Assembly: GCA_902491135.1 (NCBI GenBank)
Contig: CABUGR010000076.1
Location: 1-6,000 of the forward strand
Direction: 5' to 3'
DNA length: 6,000 nt
Origin: an uncultured Collinsella sp.
GTDB taxonomy: Bacteria; Actinomycetota; Coriobacteriia; Coriobacteriales; Coriobacteriaceae
Within the stretch, counting starts at the first letter, position 1. Every line of letters starts with the position of its first letter. Shown piece after piece: positions 1-5,416 of the stretch. Made by a program: the position numbers and the translations under genes. Under the pieces are notes generated by a model, which made no database searches, had not been told where the DNA came from, and was given only the letters and a program-made list of their open reading frames with translations.

Positions 1-1247
1 TCGACGCCCTCGGCCTTGAGCTCAGCCTTGCACTCCTCGACGAGAGCCTTGACGGCGCGAACCTCTTCGACGCAGGTGACAAGCGGGATCATGATCTTGA
101 CGTCACCAAAGGCGCTAGCACGCAGCAGGGCACGCAGCTGGACCTTGTACTGGTCGGGGTTGGCCAGGCAGTAGCGCACGGCGCGGAAGCCCATGAAGGG
201 GTTATCTTCCTTGACCATGTGCAGGTACGGGATCTCCTTGTCGCCGCCCACATCGAGCGTACGGATGATGACGGGATTGCCCTTAAGAGCGGTAGCGACC
301 TTACGGTAAGCCTCGAACTGCTCGTTCTCGGAAGGAAGCTCCTTGGCATCCATGAACAGGAACTCGGAGCGGAACAGACCGATAGCCTCGGCGTCGTGAT
401 CGAGCGCGTTGGGCACGTCATCGGGGTTACCGATGTTGCAGGCGATGATCTTCTTGATGCCATCAGCAGTCACGGACGGCTTGCCACGGAAGGCCTCGAG
501 GGCTGCCTTCTCGGCAGCGAAGGCCTCGGCCTTGGCGGTGTAGGCAGCGAGCGTCTCCTCGTCGGGATCGGCCTCGACGATACCCTTGCCGCCGTCGACG
601 ACAACGGTCATGCCGTTGCGCAGTGCGGTGCAGCTGTTGGAGACCGAAAGGACAGCCGGGATCTCGAGGGCGCGCGCAATGATCGCGGAGTGCGACGTGC
701 GGCCACCGGTCTCGGTGACGATACCGGCAACGTGGGCCTTATCGATCGTGGCGGTCATGGACGGCGTGAGGTCGTGCACGACAACGACAGTGTTCTCGGG
801 CAGGACGGAGAGGTCGACGACCTCCTTGCCCAGCAGCTCGGCCAGAATACCGGTGCGGATGTCGGCGATGTCAGCCGCGCGAAGACGGAACATCTCGTCG
901 TCCATGGACAGGAACATGTTCTCGAACATGGTCGAGGTGTCCATGAGCGCCTGCTCGGCGCAGGTACCGCCGTCAATGGCGGCGTTGATGGCGTCGGTCA
1001 TACCCGGATCCTGAGCCAGAACAATGTGTCCGCTCATGATCTCGGCCTCGGCCTCGCCCACCGTCTCCTTCATGTGGTCGGCCTGAGCCTGGGTCTTCTC
1101 GCAGAAGACCGAAAGAGCGGACTGATAGCGCTCCTTCTCTGCTGCCGAATCAGCAACCTCTTGCGGCTCAAACGTCAAGTCGGGATCGACGGCGACCATG
1201 ACGGTGCCGATACCGATGCCCTCGGAAGCGTTGACTCCCTGATACAT
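1..1247 (-). CDS. ptsI: PTS Enzyme I (phosphoenolpyruvate-protein phosphotransferase), 3' end outside window
   Basis: Cytosolic first enzyme of the PTS: it takes phosphate from PEP onto a histidine and passes it to HPr. About 415 residues are visible of roughly 570 usual for the family; the C-terminus lies beyond the window edge. The phosphohistidine motif GGRTSHSAI is present, with His186 (E. coli His189). PEP-binding arginines of the C-terminal barrel are in register: Arg293 in GLFRSEFLF, Arg329 in IRTLDVGGDK and Arg355 in NPFMGFRAVR (E. coli 296, 332, 358). The later barrel residues, including the catalytic cysteine, are not visible. Two in-frame ATGs occur. I chose the one at 1247 (MYQGVNASEG) because the Shine-Dalgarno AGAGGA (1254-1259) ends 6 bases upstream of it, while it directly abuts the ATG at 1253. 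It lies downstream of ptsH on the same strand, as in typical ptsHI operons, but with an unusually long gap. Confidence 0.97.
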   Translation of the reverse strand, partial: MYQGVNASEGIGIGTVMVAVDPDLTFEPQEVADSAAEKERYQSALSVFCEKTQAQADHMKETVGEAEAEIMSGHIVLAQDPGMTDAINAAIDGGTCAEQALMDTSTMFENMFLSMDDEMFRLRAADIADIRTGILAELLGKEVVDLSVLPENTVVVVHDLTPSMTATIDKAHVAGIVTETGGRTSHSAIIARALEIPAVLSVSNSCTALRNGMTVVVDGGKGIVEADPDEETLAAYTAKAEAFAAEKAALEAFRGKPSVTADGIKKIIACNIGNPDDVPNALDHDAEAIGLFRSEFLFMDAKELPSENEQFEAYRKVATALKGNPVIIRTLDVGGDKEIPYLHMVKEDNPFMGFRAVRYCLANPDQYKVQLRALLRASAFGDVKIMIPLVTCVEEVRAVKALVEECKAELKAEGV

Positions 1248-1264
1248 TCCCATTCCTCTCTCCG

Positions 1265-1301
1265 TGTCATGTGATAAAGCGTTTTGCCATATCCATGACA
1301 A
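1265..1301 (-). promoter_or_regulatory. possible ptsI promoter or operator in the ptsH-ptsI gap
   Basis: On the minus strand a -35-like TTGTCA (1296-1301, 5 of 6 to consensus) is followed after 17 bases by a poor -10, TTTATC (1273-1278, about 3 of 6). The -35 overlaps one arm of a 7-bp inverted repeat, TGTCATG (1265-1271) and CATGACA (1294-1300). This could give ptsI its own start behind the hairpin at 1306-1335, or be a protein-binding site. The -10 is weak, so this is a suggestion only. Confidence 0.22.
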
Positions 1302-1335
1302 AAGAGCGCAGTTACCTTACAACAGGTCACTGCGC
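1300..1335 (-). terminator. terminator-like hairpin between ptsH and ptsI
   Basis: The arms at 1306-1312 and 1329-1335 are perfect 7-bp complements (GCGCAGT/ACTGCGC). One mismatch and three further pairs (ACC/GGT) follow inward, leaving an 8-base loop. Read on the minus strand, the stem is followed by TCTTTTG, a short U-run. It lies about 45 bases past the ptsH stop. The likely effect is partial termination after ptsH, giving more HPr than Enzyme I message. The U-run is short, so it may act as a leaky attenuator or as an RNA-stability stem. Confidence 0.6.
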
Positions 1336-1380
1336 CCCCAAATATGAACTTAGTTGTTCAACATGCGACCCGTTTGAGTT

Positions 1381-1644
1381 CTACTCGCCAAGACCGCTCT
1401 TGATGAGTTCGATGGCAGCAGCCAGAGCCTCGGCCTCGTCGGCGCCGTCGCACTTGACCTCGACCTCGGTACCGCAGGGGATACCAGCAGCCATGAGGGC
1501 CATCGGGGACTTGCCGTTGACCTCCTTCTCGGGGGTGACGACCGTCACGTCACAGGCGTACTTGCCCATGGTGGAGGCGAACAGACCAGCCGGACGCATG
1601 TGCAGACCCTGAGGATTAACGAGGGTAGCCTTCTCAGAAACCAT
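1381..1644 (-). CDS. ptsH: HPr phosphocarrier protein of the PTS
   Basis: Small cytosolic phosphocarrier that accepts phosphate from Enzyme I and donates it to EIIA domains. It has 87 residues, the usual HPr length. The active-site motif GLHMRPAG places the phosphorylated His at position 15 with the conserved Arg17. The second signature, NGKSPMALMAAGI, places Ser46 at the site used by HPr kinase in Firmicutes; the residue after it is Pro instead of the common Ile or Leu. The start at 1644 is supported by AAAGGAG (1651-1657), 6 bases upstream. An upstream in-frame ATG at 1701 adds 19 residues before the conserved N-terminus and is rejected. It is first in the ptsH-ptsI order, and a hairpin follows it. 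Confidence 0.98.
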   Translation of the reverse strand: MVSEKATLVNPQGLHMRPAGLFASTMGKYACDVTVVTPEKEVNGKSPMALMAAGIPCGTEVEVKCDGADEAEALAAAIELIKSGLGE

Positions 1645-1738
1645 AATTGACTCCTTTTTGTGTTTAACCCCTGTCATGCATGTGGCAGGAGTCAGATTCA
1701 CGACGTTCTTTATATTAACTCACATCAAACGGTTTTTC

Positions 1739-1766
1739 ATTATGTTTCAGACGAATTATTGGACAG
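1739..1766 (-). promoter_or_regulatory. ptsH: candidate ptsH promoter
   Basis: On the minus strand, CATAAT (1739-1744) matches the -10 consensus at 5 of 6 positions. It lies 16 bases from a weak -35-like CTGTCC (1761-1766). Transcription would start near 1732, leaving a leader of about 88 bases. A competing -10, TATAAA (1709-1714), has no usable -35. The region is AT-rich compared with its surroundings, but the exact promoter is uncertain. Confidence 0.3.
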
Positions 1767-1781
1767 ATGTCGTTCCTGCAC

Positions 1782-1804
1782 GCTCGCCCGCCGGGCGGGC
1801 GAGC
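1782..1804. repeat. GC-rich perfect palindrome upstream of ptsH
   Basis: Two 11-base arms, GCTCGCCCGCC (1782-1792) and its exact complement (1794-1804), flank a single central base. No T-run follows on either strand, so it is not a standard intrinsic terminator. It sits about 15 bases upstream of the candidate ptsH -35. It may be a protein-binding site or a hairpin in a longer transcript. The symmetry is certain; the function is not known. Confidence 0.7.
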
Positions 1805-1907
1805 TGCGGAAAATCGGTCGGTCCAGAGCAATATCGTGCAAACGGAATTCAGGCTGATGAACCGTTCGCGACAAAGACTCGATAAGTAGCCCCCTCTATG
1901 ACCTTTT

Positions 1908-1980
1908 ATAAGTTGCGGTGAAATAGGGACTAAATTTGTGGTTGAATCGTTTAAACAGTCCCTATTTCACCGCAACTTAT
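1908..1980. repeat. long perfect inverted repeat, REP- or MITE-like
   Basis: A 24-base arm beginning ATAAGTTGCGGTG (1908-1931) is exactly complementary to 1957-1980, with 25 AT-rich bases between, including the palindrome GTTTAAAC (1949-1956). Neither strand has a T-run just outside the arms that would make it a classic terminator, and the permease gene already has its own terminator at 1992-2026. Clear target-site duplications are not visible. Its size and symmetry fit a dispersed palindromic element; copy number cannot be judged from one window. Confidence 0.75.
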
Positions 1981-1991
1981 GGGAGGGGTAG

Positions 1992-2026
1992 AAAAAGGCG
2001 GAGGCCCTGGAGAGGGACTCCGCCTT
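1992..2026 (-). terminator. intrinsic terminator of the fructose permease gene
   Basis: The arms AAGGCGGAG (1995-2003) and CTCCGCCTT (2018-2026) pair perfectly. After one mismatch, CCCT/AGGG extends the stem, closing a 4-base loop (2009-2012). On the minus strand the stem runs into TTTTT (1992-1996). It starts 37 bases past the permease stop codon, so it should separate the permease transcript from ptsHI. Confidence 0.9.
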
Positions 2027-2062
2027 ATATACAGGGGGCGATGGTATTCGCGTGTTGCGGGA

Positions 2063-4066
2063 TTAGACCAGGCGGGCGTTGATCGTCTTGGCGATCTTGG
2101 CGGCGTCGGTGGAACCCTTGACGGTGGCACGGAAGTCCTCGTCCATGAGCGCCTCGGCGACCTTGGACAGGATCTTAAGGTGCGTGGTGCCGGCCTGGGC
2201 ACCCGGGATGAGCAGCGCGATGGCCACGTTGACGGGAGCGCCGTCCATGGTGTCCCAACCGGTCACACCGGACTCGTCCTTGACGACGATGACGGCAGCC
2301 TCGGTAATGGCGTCGGACTTGGCATGCGGGATGGCGAAGCCCTCCATCATACCCGTGGTGCCCTCGGCCTCGCGGGCCAGGAAGGCGTTCATCACGGCGT
2401 CGGCGTCGCTGGCGATACCGGCCTTGACAGCCTGGTTGGAAACGAAGCTCAGAGCCTCGTCACGAGAAGCGAAGTCCTCGGCGACAAAGACATTCTCGAC
2501 CTTCACGAAGTCGGCAGCCTCGGCCTTGGGGGCCTCGACGGCAGCGGCCTTGGGGGCCTCAACGGACCTGGCTACAGGAGCGGCCTTCTGATTCTTCTCG
2601 AAGTCGTACTTCTTGAAGGCCACGAACAGGATGCCACCGACCACAGCGCCGATGAGGATCGCGAGGACCCACAGCGGACCGTTCTCGACAACGGGCAGGA
2701 CCAGGAAGCCGCCGTGAGGCGCCGGATCGTGAACGTTGAAGAAGATGGTCAAGATGGAAGCGATGGAAGAACCGAGCATCATGATGGGCATGACGGGCCA
2801 GATGTTCTTGGTCATGAACGGAATGGCGCCCTCGGTGATGTGGGTGCAACCAAGGATGAGGTTGACGATACTGGCGTCATGATCCTCCTGGCTGAAGTAC
2901 TTCTTGCCGACAACGACGGCGAAGGTGGTGATCAGCGGCGGAACGATGCAAGCGGCGGAGACGGCAGCCATGAAGTTGGTGCCGAAGTTGTAGGTCTCGG
3001 TGCCGACGCCAGCTTCGAGAGCGGTACCGAGCAGGAAGGTGCCAGTAGCGTAAGCAGCCTTGTTGACCGGGCCGCCCATATCAAAGGCGCACATGCAGCC
3101 GATGGCCAGGCCAAGGATCACCGGACCGGAGTTACCGAGGCTCTGCAGGAAATCCATCATACCCTGGTTAATGGCAGCCATGGGGCCGGAAATACCGAGC
3201 ATGACCAGGCCGACGATGGCGGTAGAGCACAGCGGATACAGGAAGATTGCCTTCAGGCCATTAAGGCTCGCAGGAATTTTAGAGAAAACCTTCTCGAGCA
3301 GCAGGATGACATAGCCAGCGAGGAAGCCGCCGACGATGCCGCCCAGGAAGCCGAAGCCCACGCCGGCGCCACCGGCGTCGATCATGCCGGTCTCGGCGTT
3401 AACAGGCAGGCCCTGGATGGCAATCATACCGGCGACGAAACCGGGGACGAGCGCTGGGCGCTTGCCGATGGACTCGGCGATGTAAGCGGAGAGCACCGGA
3501 ACCATGAGGTTCATGGCGATACCGCCGATAATCTTGAGCATCGCGGCAAAGCTGTTGTAGTCGGCAGCCGTCGAATCAAAGGACGTGATGCCCCACAGGA
3601 ACGAAATGGCGGTCAGAACACCACCGGCAACGACGAAGACCAGCATGTGGCTGACGCCGTTCATGAGGTGCTTGTAGATGACGTGACCGATGGACTCCTT
3701 CTCCTCGACCTCGTCCTCGACATCGGCGGCAGCGGCAACCGTGTCGTCGCCCTTGGCGGCGAGCGCGCGGTCGATCAGCTTACCAGCAGCCTCGACAGAC
3801 AGGGCCTTGGAAACACCAACGGAAACCATGGGCTTACCGGCGAAACGCTCAGCCTGGACATCCTTATCGGCTGCGACGACGACGGCCTTGGCACCGGCGA
3901 TCTCGCTCTTGGTGAGCTCGTTCTCGACGCCGACCTGGCCATGAGTCTCGACCTTAATGGTCAGACCTCGCTCGGCAGCAGCCTTCTCCAGCGCCTCCTT
4001 CGCCATGAAGGTGTGCGCAATGCCGGTCGGGCAACCGGTCGCGGCGATGATGTCAAACTTAGCCAT
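2063..4066 (-). CDS. fruA: fructose-family PTS permease, EIIB-EIIC-EIIA fusion
   Basis: Membrane transporter that phosphorylates its sugar during uptake. It has 667 residues. EIIB (about 1-105) has the phosphocysteine motif AATGCPTGIAHTF with Cys12. An acidic linker (about 107-124) leads to EIIC (about 125-487), a polytopic membrane domain with the family motifs DMGGPVNKAAY (329-339) and THITEGAIPF (408-417). A linker rich in Ala, Pro and Lys (491-519) joins EIIA (about 520-667), whose phosphohistidine is His581 in GFAIPHAKSD. The start at 4066 has AAGGAGG (4072-4078) 5 bases upstream; an in-frame ATG at 4138 is rejected. Domain order is B-C-A, unlike the A-B-C order common in Firmicutes FruA. 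It is divergent from an RpiR-type regulator and upstream of ptsHI on the same strand. Fructose is the likely substrate, but mannose or a related sugar is possible because no fruK is visible. Confidence 0.95.
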   Translation of the reverse strand: MAKFDIIAATGCPTGIAHTFMAKEALEKAAAERGLTIKVETHGQVGVENELTKSEIAGAKAVVVAADKDVQAERFAGKPMVSVGVSKALSVEAAGKLIDRALAAKGDDTVAAAADVEDEVEEKESIGHVIYKHLMNGVSHMLVFVVAGGVLTAISFLWGITSFDSTAADYNSFAAMLKIIGGIAMNLMVPVLSAYIAESIGKRPALVPGFVAGMIAIQGLPVNAETGMIDAGGAGVGFGFLGGIVGGFLAGYVILLLEKVFSKIPASLNGLKAIFLYPLCSTAIVGLVMLGISGPMAAINQGMMDFLQSLGNSGPVILGLAIGCMCAFDMGGPVNKAAYATGTFLLGTALEAGVGTETYNFGTNFMAAVSAACIVPPLITTFAVVVGKKYFSQEDHDASIVNLILGCTHITEGAIPFMTKNIWPVMPIMMLGSSIASILTIFFNVHDPAPHGGFLVLPVVENGPLWVLAILIGAVVGGILFVAFKKYDFEKNQKAAPVARSVEAPKAAAVEAPKAEAADFVKVENVFVAEDFASRDEALSFVSNQAVKAGIASDADAVMNAFLAREAEGTTGMMEGFAIPHAKSDAITEAAVIVVKDESGVTGWDTMDGAPVNVAIALLIPGAQAGTTHLKILSKVAEALMDEDFRATVKGSTDAAKIAKTINARLV
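2521..2560. repeat. two-copy 24-bp tandem repeat in the EIIC-EIIA linker
   Basis: A 16-base block, CGGCCTTGGGGGCCTC, occurs at 2521-2536 and again at 2545-2560, giving a period of 24 bases. It encodes the repeated linker peptides VEAPKAAA and VEAPKAEA of the permease. Such Ala-Pro-Lys linkers are flexible tethers, and in-frame repeats of this kind can vary in number between strains. Confidence 0.75.
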
Positions 4067-4087
4067 GTGTCCCTCCTTCTTGAGTAC

Positions 4088-4103
4088 AGCGCCCGCGGGC
4101 GCT
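4088..4103. repeat. perfect 16-bp palindrome in the permease leader
   Basis: AGCGCCCGCGGGCGCT reads the same on both strands. In the permease mRNA it would form a 6-bp GC stem with a 4-base loop, ending about 10 bases upstream of the Shine-Dalgarno at 4072-4078. It could affect translation or mRNA stability, or be an operator. It shares the CGCCCGC...GCGGGCG pattern with the palindrome at 1782-1804. Confidence 0.6.
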
Positions 4104-4110
4104 CCCCTAC

Positions 4111-4132
4111 ACGCGCTTCGATGCGCGTTTTT
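4111..4132 (+). terminator. small hairpin with T-run in the permease leader
   Basis: ACGCGC (4111-4116) and GCGCGT (4123-4128) flank a 6-base loop, followed on the plus strand by TTTTT (4128-4132). As a plus-strand terminator it would stop antisense transcription arriving from the permease gene before it reaches the regulator. In the permease mRNA the same stem is preceded by an A-run, so it would be only a leader structure. The stem is short. Confidence 0.4.
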
Positions 4133-4191
4133 CCACACTTGAAAGATACCAACCTACCGTCCGCGTGAGAAGAGACAAGGCGCAATTCTCC

Positions 4192-4258
4192 GGTGAAAGG
4201 TTCTTTCATAACCGTAAACGGCAAGTGAAAGTTTACCATCAACACTTGAAACGGCAAG
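4192..4258. promoter_or_regulatory. repeat cluster, candidate operator for the divergent regulator
   Basis: A 10-base direct repeat, AAACGGCAAG, occurs at 4216-4225 and 4249-4258, 33 bp apart, about three helical turns. Between and beside the copies are the inverted repeats TGAAAG-N3-CTTTCA (4194-4208) and GTAAAC-N11-GTTTAC (4214-4236). TGAAA also recurs at 4140, 4226, 4247 and 4273. Repeated, symmetric sites between a regulator and its divergent target fit binding by the RpiR-type protein, which usually acts as a dimer or higher oligomer. The sites are not proven. Confidence 0.5.
4230..4257 (-). promoter_or_regulatory. fruA: candidate promoter of the permease gene
   Basis: On the minus strand, TTGCCG (4252-4257) is followed after 16 bases by TAAACT (4230-4235), preceded by TG as in extended -10 promoters. 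Each hexamer matches consensus at 4 of 6. Its -35 lies within one copy of the AAACGGCAAG repeat, so a protein bound there could block it. It would give a leader of about 155 bases that includes both hairpins at 4088-4132. Confidence 0.3.
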
Positions 4259-4284
4259 GTGTATCTTGTAATTGAAAATGTCCG

Positions 4285-4290
4285 TATACT
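4285..4290 (+). promoter_or_regulatory. candidate -10 of the regulator gene
   Basis: TATACT matches the -10 consensus at 5 of 6 positions. No good -35 is found at 16-18 bases upstream, so the promoter may depend on an activator or be weak. Transcription would start near 4297, downstream of the ATG at 4291, which supports the start codon chosen at 4339. Confidence 0.35.
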
Positions 4291-4338
4291 ATGGCATTGC
4301 AAATCAAGCTAGATTTTCATGCCAACCAGGAGCCATCC

Positions 4339-5196
4339 ATGACCGATAGTAGCAAGAGCGCACTTTCCCTCATTAGTACCCATCAGGGATACAGCGAGTC
4401 CGAGCAGCGCATTGTCGACTATATATTGGAGCACCAGTCCGAAGCGCCACGCCTCACGGCCGCTCAGCTCTCGCGCGCTGCCGCCACGTCCGAGGCGACC
4501 GTTTCGCGCTTCTGCCGAAAGCTGGGCTTTGGCAGCTTCCGCAGCTTTCAGTTTTCGTTGGCGAGGGATTTGGAAAGCCAGCGCAACGAGGGCCTGACCG
4601 ACGAGGTCTCGCTCGATAATATGGAGCAGAGCCTAAAAAATATCCTCGCCGCCAAGGTGAGTGAGCTTAATGCGACCATCGACGGCATAGATCACGACAC
4701 GTTGGCGGCTGTTGTGCATGCCCTTAAGCATGCAGGGGTTATTGAGTTTGCGGCTGTGGGCAATACGAACGCGGTCGCGCTCGATGCGACGTTTAAGTTT
4801 TCGCAGCTGGGCCTGCGCTGCATGGCGAGCACCATTAGCGAGACATCAATCGGCTTTGCGCTCACGTTACGCCCGGGTGACGTCATCGTGCTAATCTCAA
4901 ACTCTGGCAAATCGCGCCGACTGAATCGCATGGCAAAAGCGGCTCGCAACTGCGGCGCAACCGTAGTCGTCATCAGCAGCGATAGCAAGTCTCCACTTGC
5001 ACGCCTCGCCGACTACACCTTTAATACCGTCAATCACGAAGCGCTGCTGACAACGGGTGACTTCGCATTCTCCAAGATGAGCGCCACGATGATCATAGAG
5101 GTCATCTACAACTTCCTGCTGCCCGAGATTGAAGACGCGCGTGAGCATATCAGCTACTACGAGGAGCTCATCCAGCCGGACAAGGTCGTTGAGTAG
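4339..5196 (+). CDS. RpiR/MurR-family transcriptional regulator with SIS domain
   Basis: DNA-binding regulator of 285 residues, the usual family length. The N-terminal helix-turn-helix domain (about 1-77) contains the typical stretch from LTAAQLSRAA (39-48) to TVSRFCRKLGF (54-64). A linker leads to a SIS phosphosugar-binding domain (about 120-250), with ISNSGKS (186-192) in the sugar-phosphate loop and the following helix. Family members sense sugar phosphates and repress or activate sugar-use genes. The start at 4339 has AGGAG (4328-4332) 6 bases upstream; an in-frame ATG at 4291 has no ribosome binding site and lies at or before the likely transcription start. Divergent placement beside the PTS permease suggests it controls that gene and itself. 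The specific effector and whether it represses or activates are unknown. Confidence 0.93.
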   Translation: MTDSSKSALSLISTHQGYSESEQRIVDYILEHQSEAPRLTAAQLSRAAATSEATVSRFCRKLGFGSFRSFQFSLARDLESQRNEGLTDEVSLDNMEQSLKNILAAKVSELNATIDGIDHDTLAAVVHALKHAGVIEFAAVGNTNAVALDATFKFSQLGLRCMASTISETSIGFALTLRPGDVIVLISNSGKSRRLNRMAKAARNCGATVVVISSDSKSPLARLADYTFNTVNHEALLTTGDFAFSKMSATMIIEVIYNFLLPEIEDAREHISYYEELIQPDKVVE

Positions 5197-5227
5197 GTAG
5201 ATTGGGGAGCCGATAGACGCCTCTCGT

Positions 5228-5382
5228 CACGAAACCCGCCCATCTACTACGTTTAACCGCAACCGCCAACCATACACCCAAAATAGAGAAAACCGCAGGT
5301 GTTCTACCTGCGGTTTTCTTTTTGCAATTCTTGGCATAGTTGCCGATGCCCTACCAAACGTAGTAGATGGACCCGTTTCGTG
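5228..5382. repeat. 27-bp imperfect inverted repeat flanking a terminator
   Basis: The left arm (5228-5254) and right arm (5356-5382) are complementary at 24 of 27 positions. A perfect block of 15 (CCATCTACTACGTTT at 5240-5254 with 5356-5370) and one of 8 (CACGAAAC at 5228-5235 with 5375-5382) are separated by a 4-base divergent segment. The 101 bases between contain the hairpin at 5287-5319. The arms are too far apart for a simple terminator. The layout, with long terminal inverted repeats around a short non-coding core, resembles a MITE or another dispersed palindromic element. No flanking target duplication is evident. Confidence 0.65.
5287..5323. terminator. strong, probably bidirectional terminator between the regulator and recN
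   Basis: A perfect 14-bp stem (5287-5300 with 5306-5319, core AACCGCAGGT/ACCTGCGGTT) closes a 5-base loop and is followed on the plus strand by a T-run to 5323. On the minus strand the stem ends in TTTTCT and continues CTATTTTGG. It can therefore end the regulator transcript (stop at 5196) and the convergent recN transcript (stop at 5417). Confidence 0.92.
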
Positions 5383-5416
5383 GCGGCCGGGTTGGACATG
5401 TATGTGGCGGCTCGGC

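Larger units (their letters stand above)
1645..2062. other. gene-free region between the fructose permease and ptsH
   Basis: No credible coding sequence is found in these 418 bases. From ptsH outward it holds the ptsH leader with an AT-rich candidate promoter stretch (about 1709-1766), a GC-rich perfect palindrome (1782-1804), about 100 unassigned bases (1805-1907), a long inverted repeat (1908-1980), and the intrinsic terminator of the permease gene (1992-2026). The short open frames here lack ribosome binding sites and recognisable protein character. Confidence 0.8.

Noticed and set aside
219..1274. 351-codon open frame on the plus strand across ptsI
   Set aside because: It is a shadow of the Enzyme I gene, with a composition-driven Gly/Asp/Leu/Val-rich product, no domain and no ribosome binding site.
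1658..1885. 75-codon open frame in the ptsH upstream region
   Set aside because: It has no ribosome binding site and no recognisable protein character, and it runs through the GC palindrome and the promoter-like AT stretch.
1908..1980. Reading the 24-bp inverted repeat as an ordinary terminator
   Set aside because: No T-run follows either arm, the loop is 25 bases, and a complete terminator for the permease lies 12 bases away.
1908..1980. CRISPR or insertion-sequence end
   Set aside because: There are only two arms in inverted orientation, no repeat-spacer series and no transposase coding in the window.
4067..4138. N-terminal extension of the permease from an ATG at 4138
   Set aside because: The extension covers the leader hairpins and has no EIIB homology. 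The start at 4066 has a near-perfect ribosome binding site and the typical EIIB N-terminus.
1979..4168. 729-codon open frame on the plus strand across the permease gene
   Set aside because: It is antisense to a gene with complete PTS motifs, and its protein is low-complexity Gly/Asp/Val/Leu-rich with no recognisable domain. Long antisense frames arise here from GC-rich third codon positions.
4291..4338. N-terminal extension of the regulator from an ATG at 4291
   Set aside because: It has no ribosome binding site and directly abuts the candidate -10 TATACT, so it would not be transcribed; 4339 has AGGAG at the right distance.
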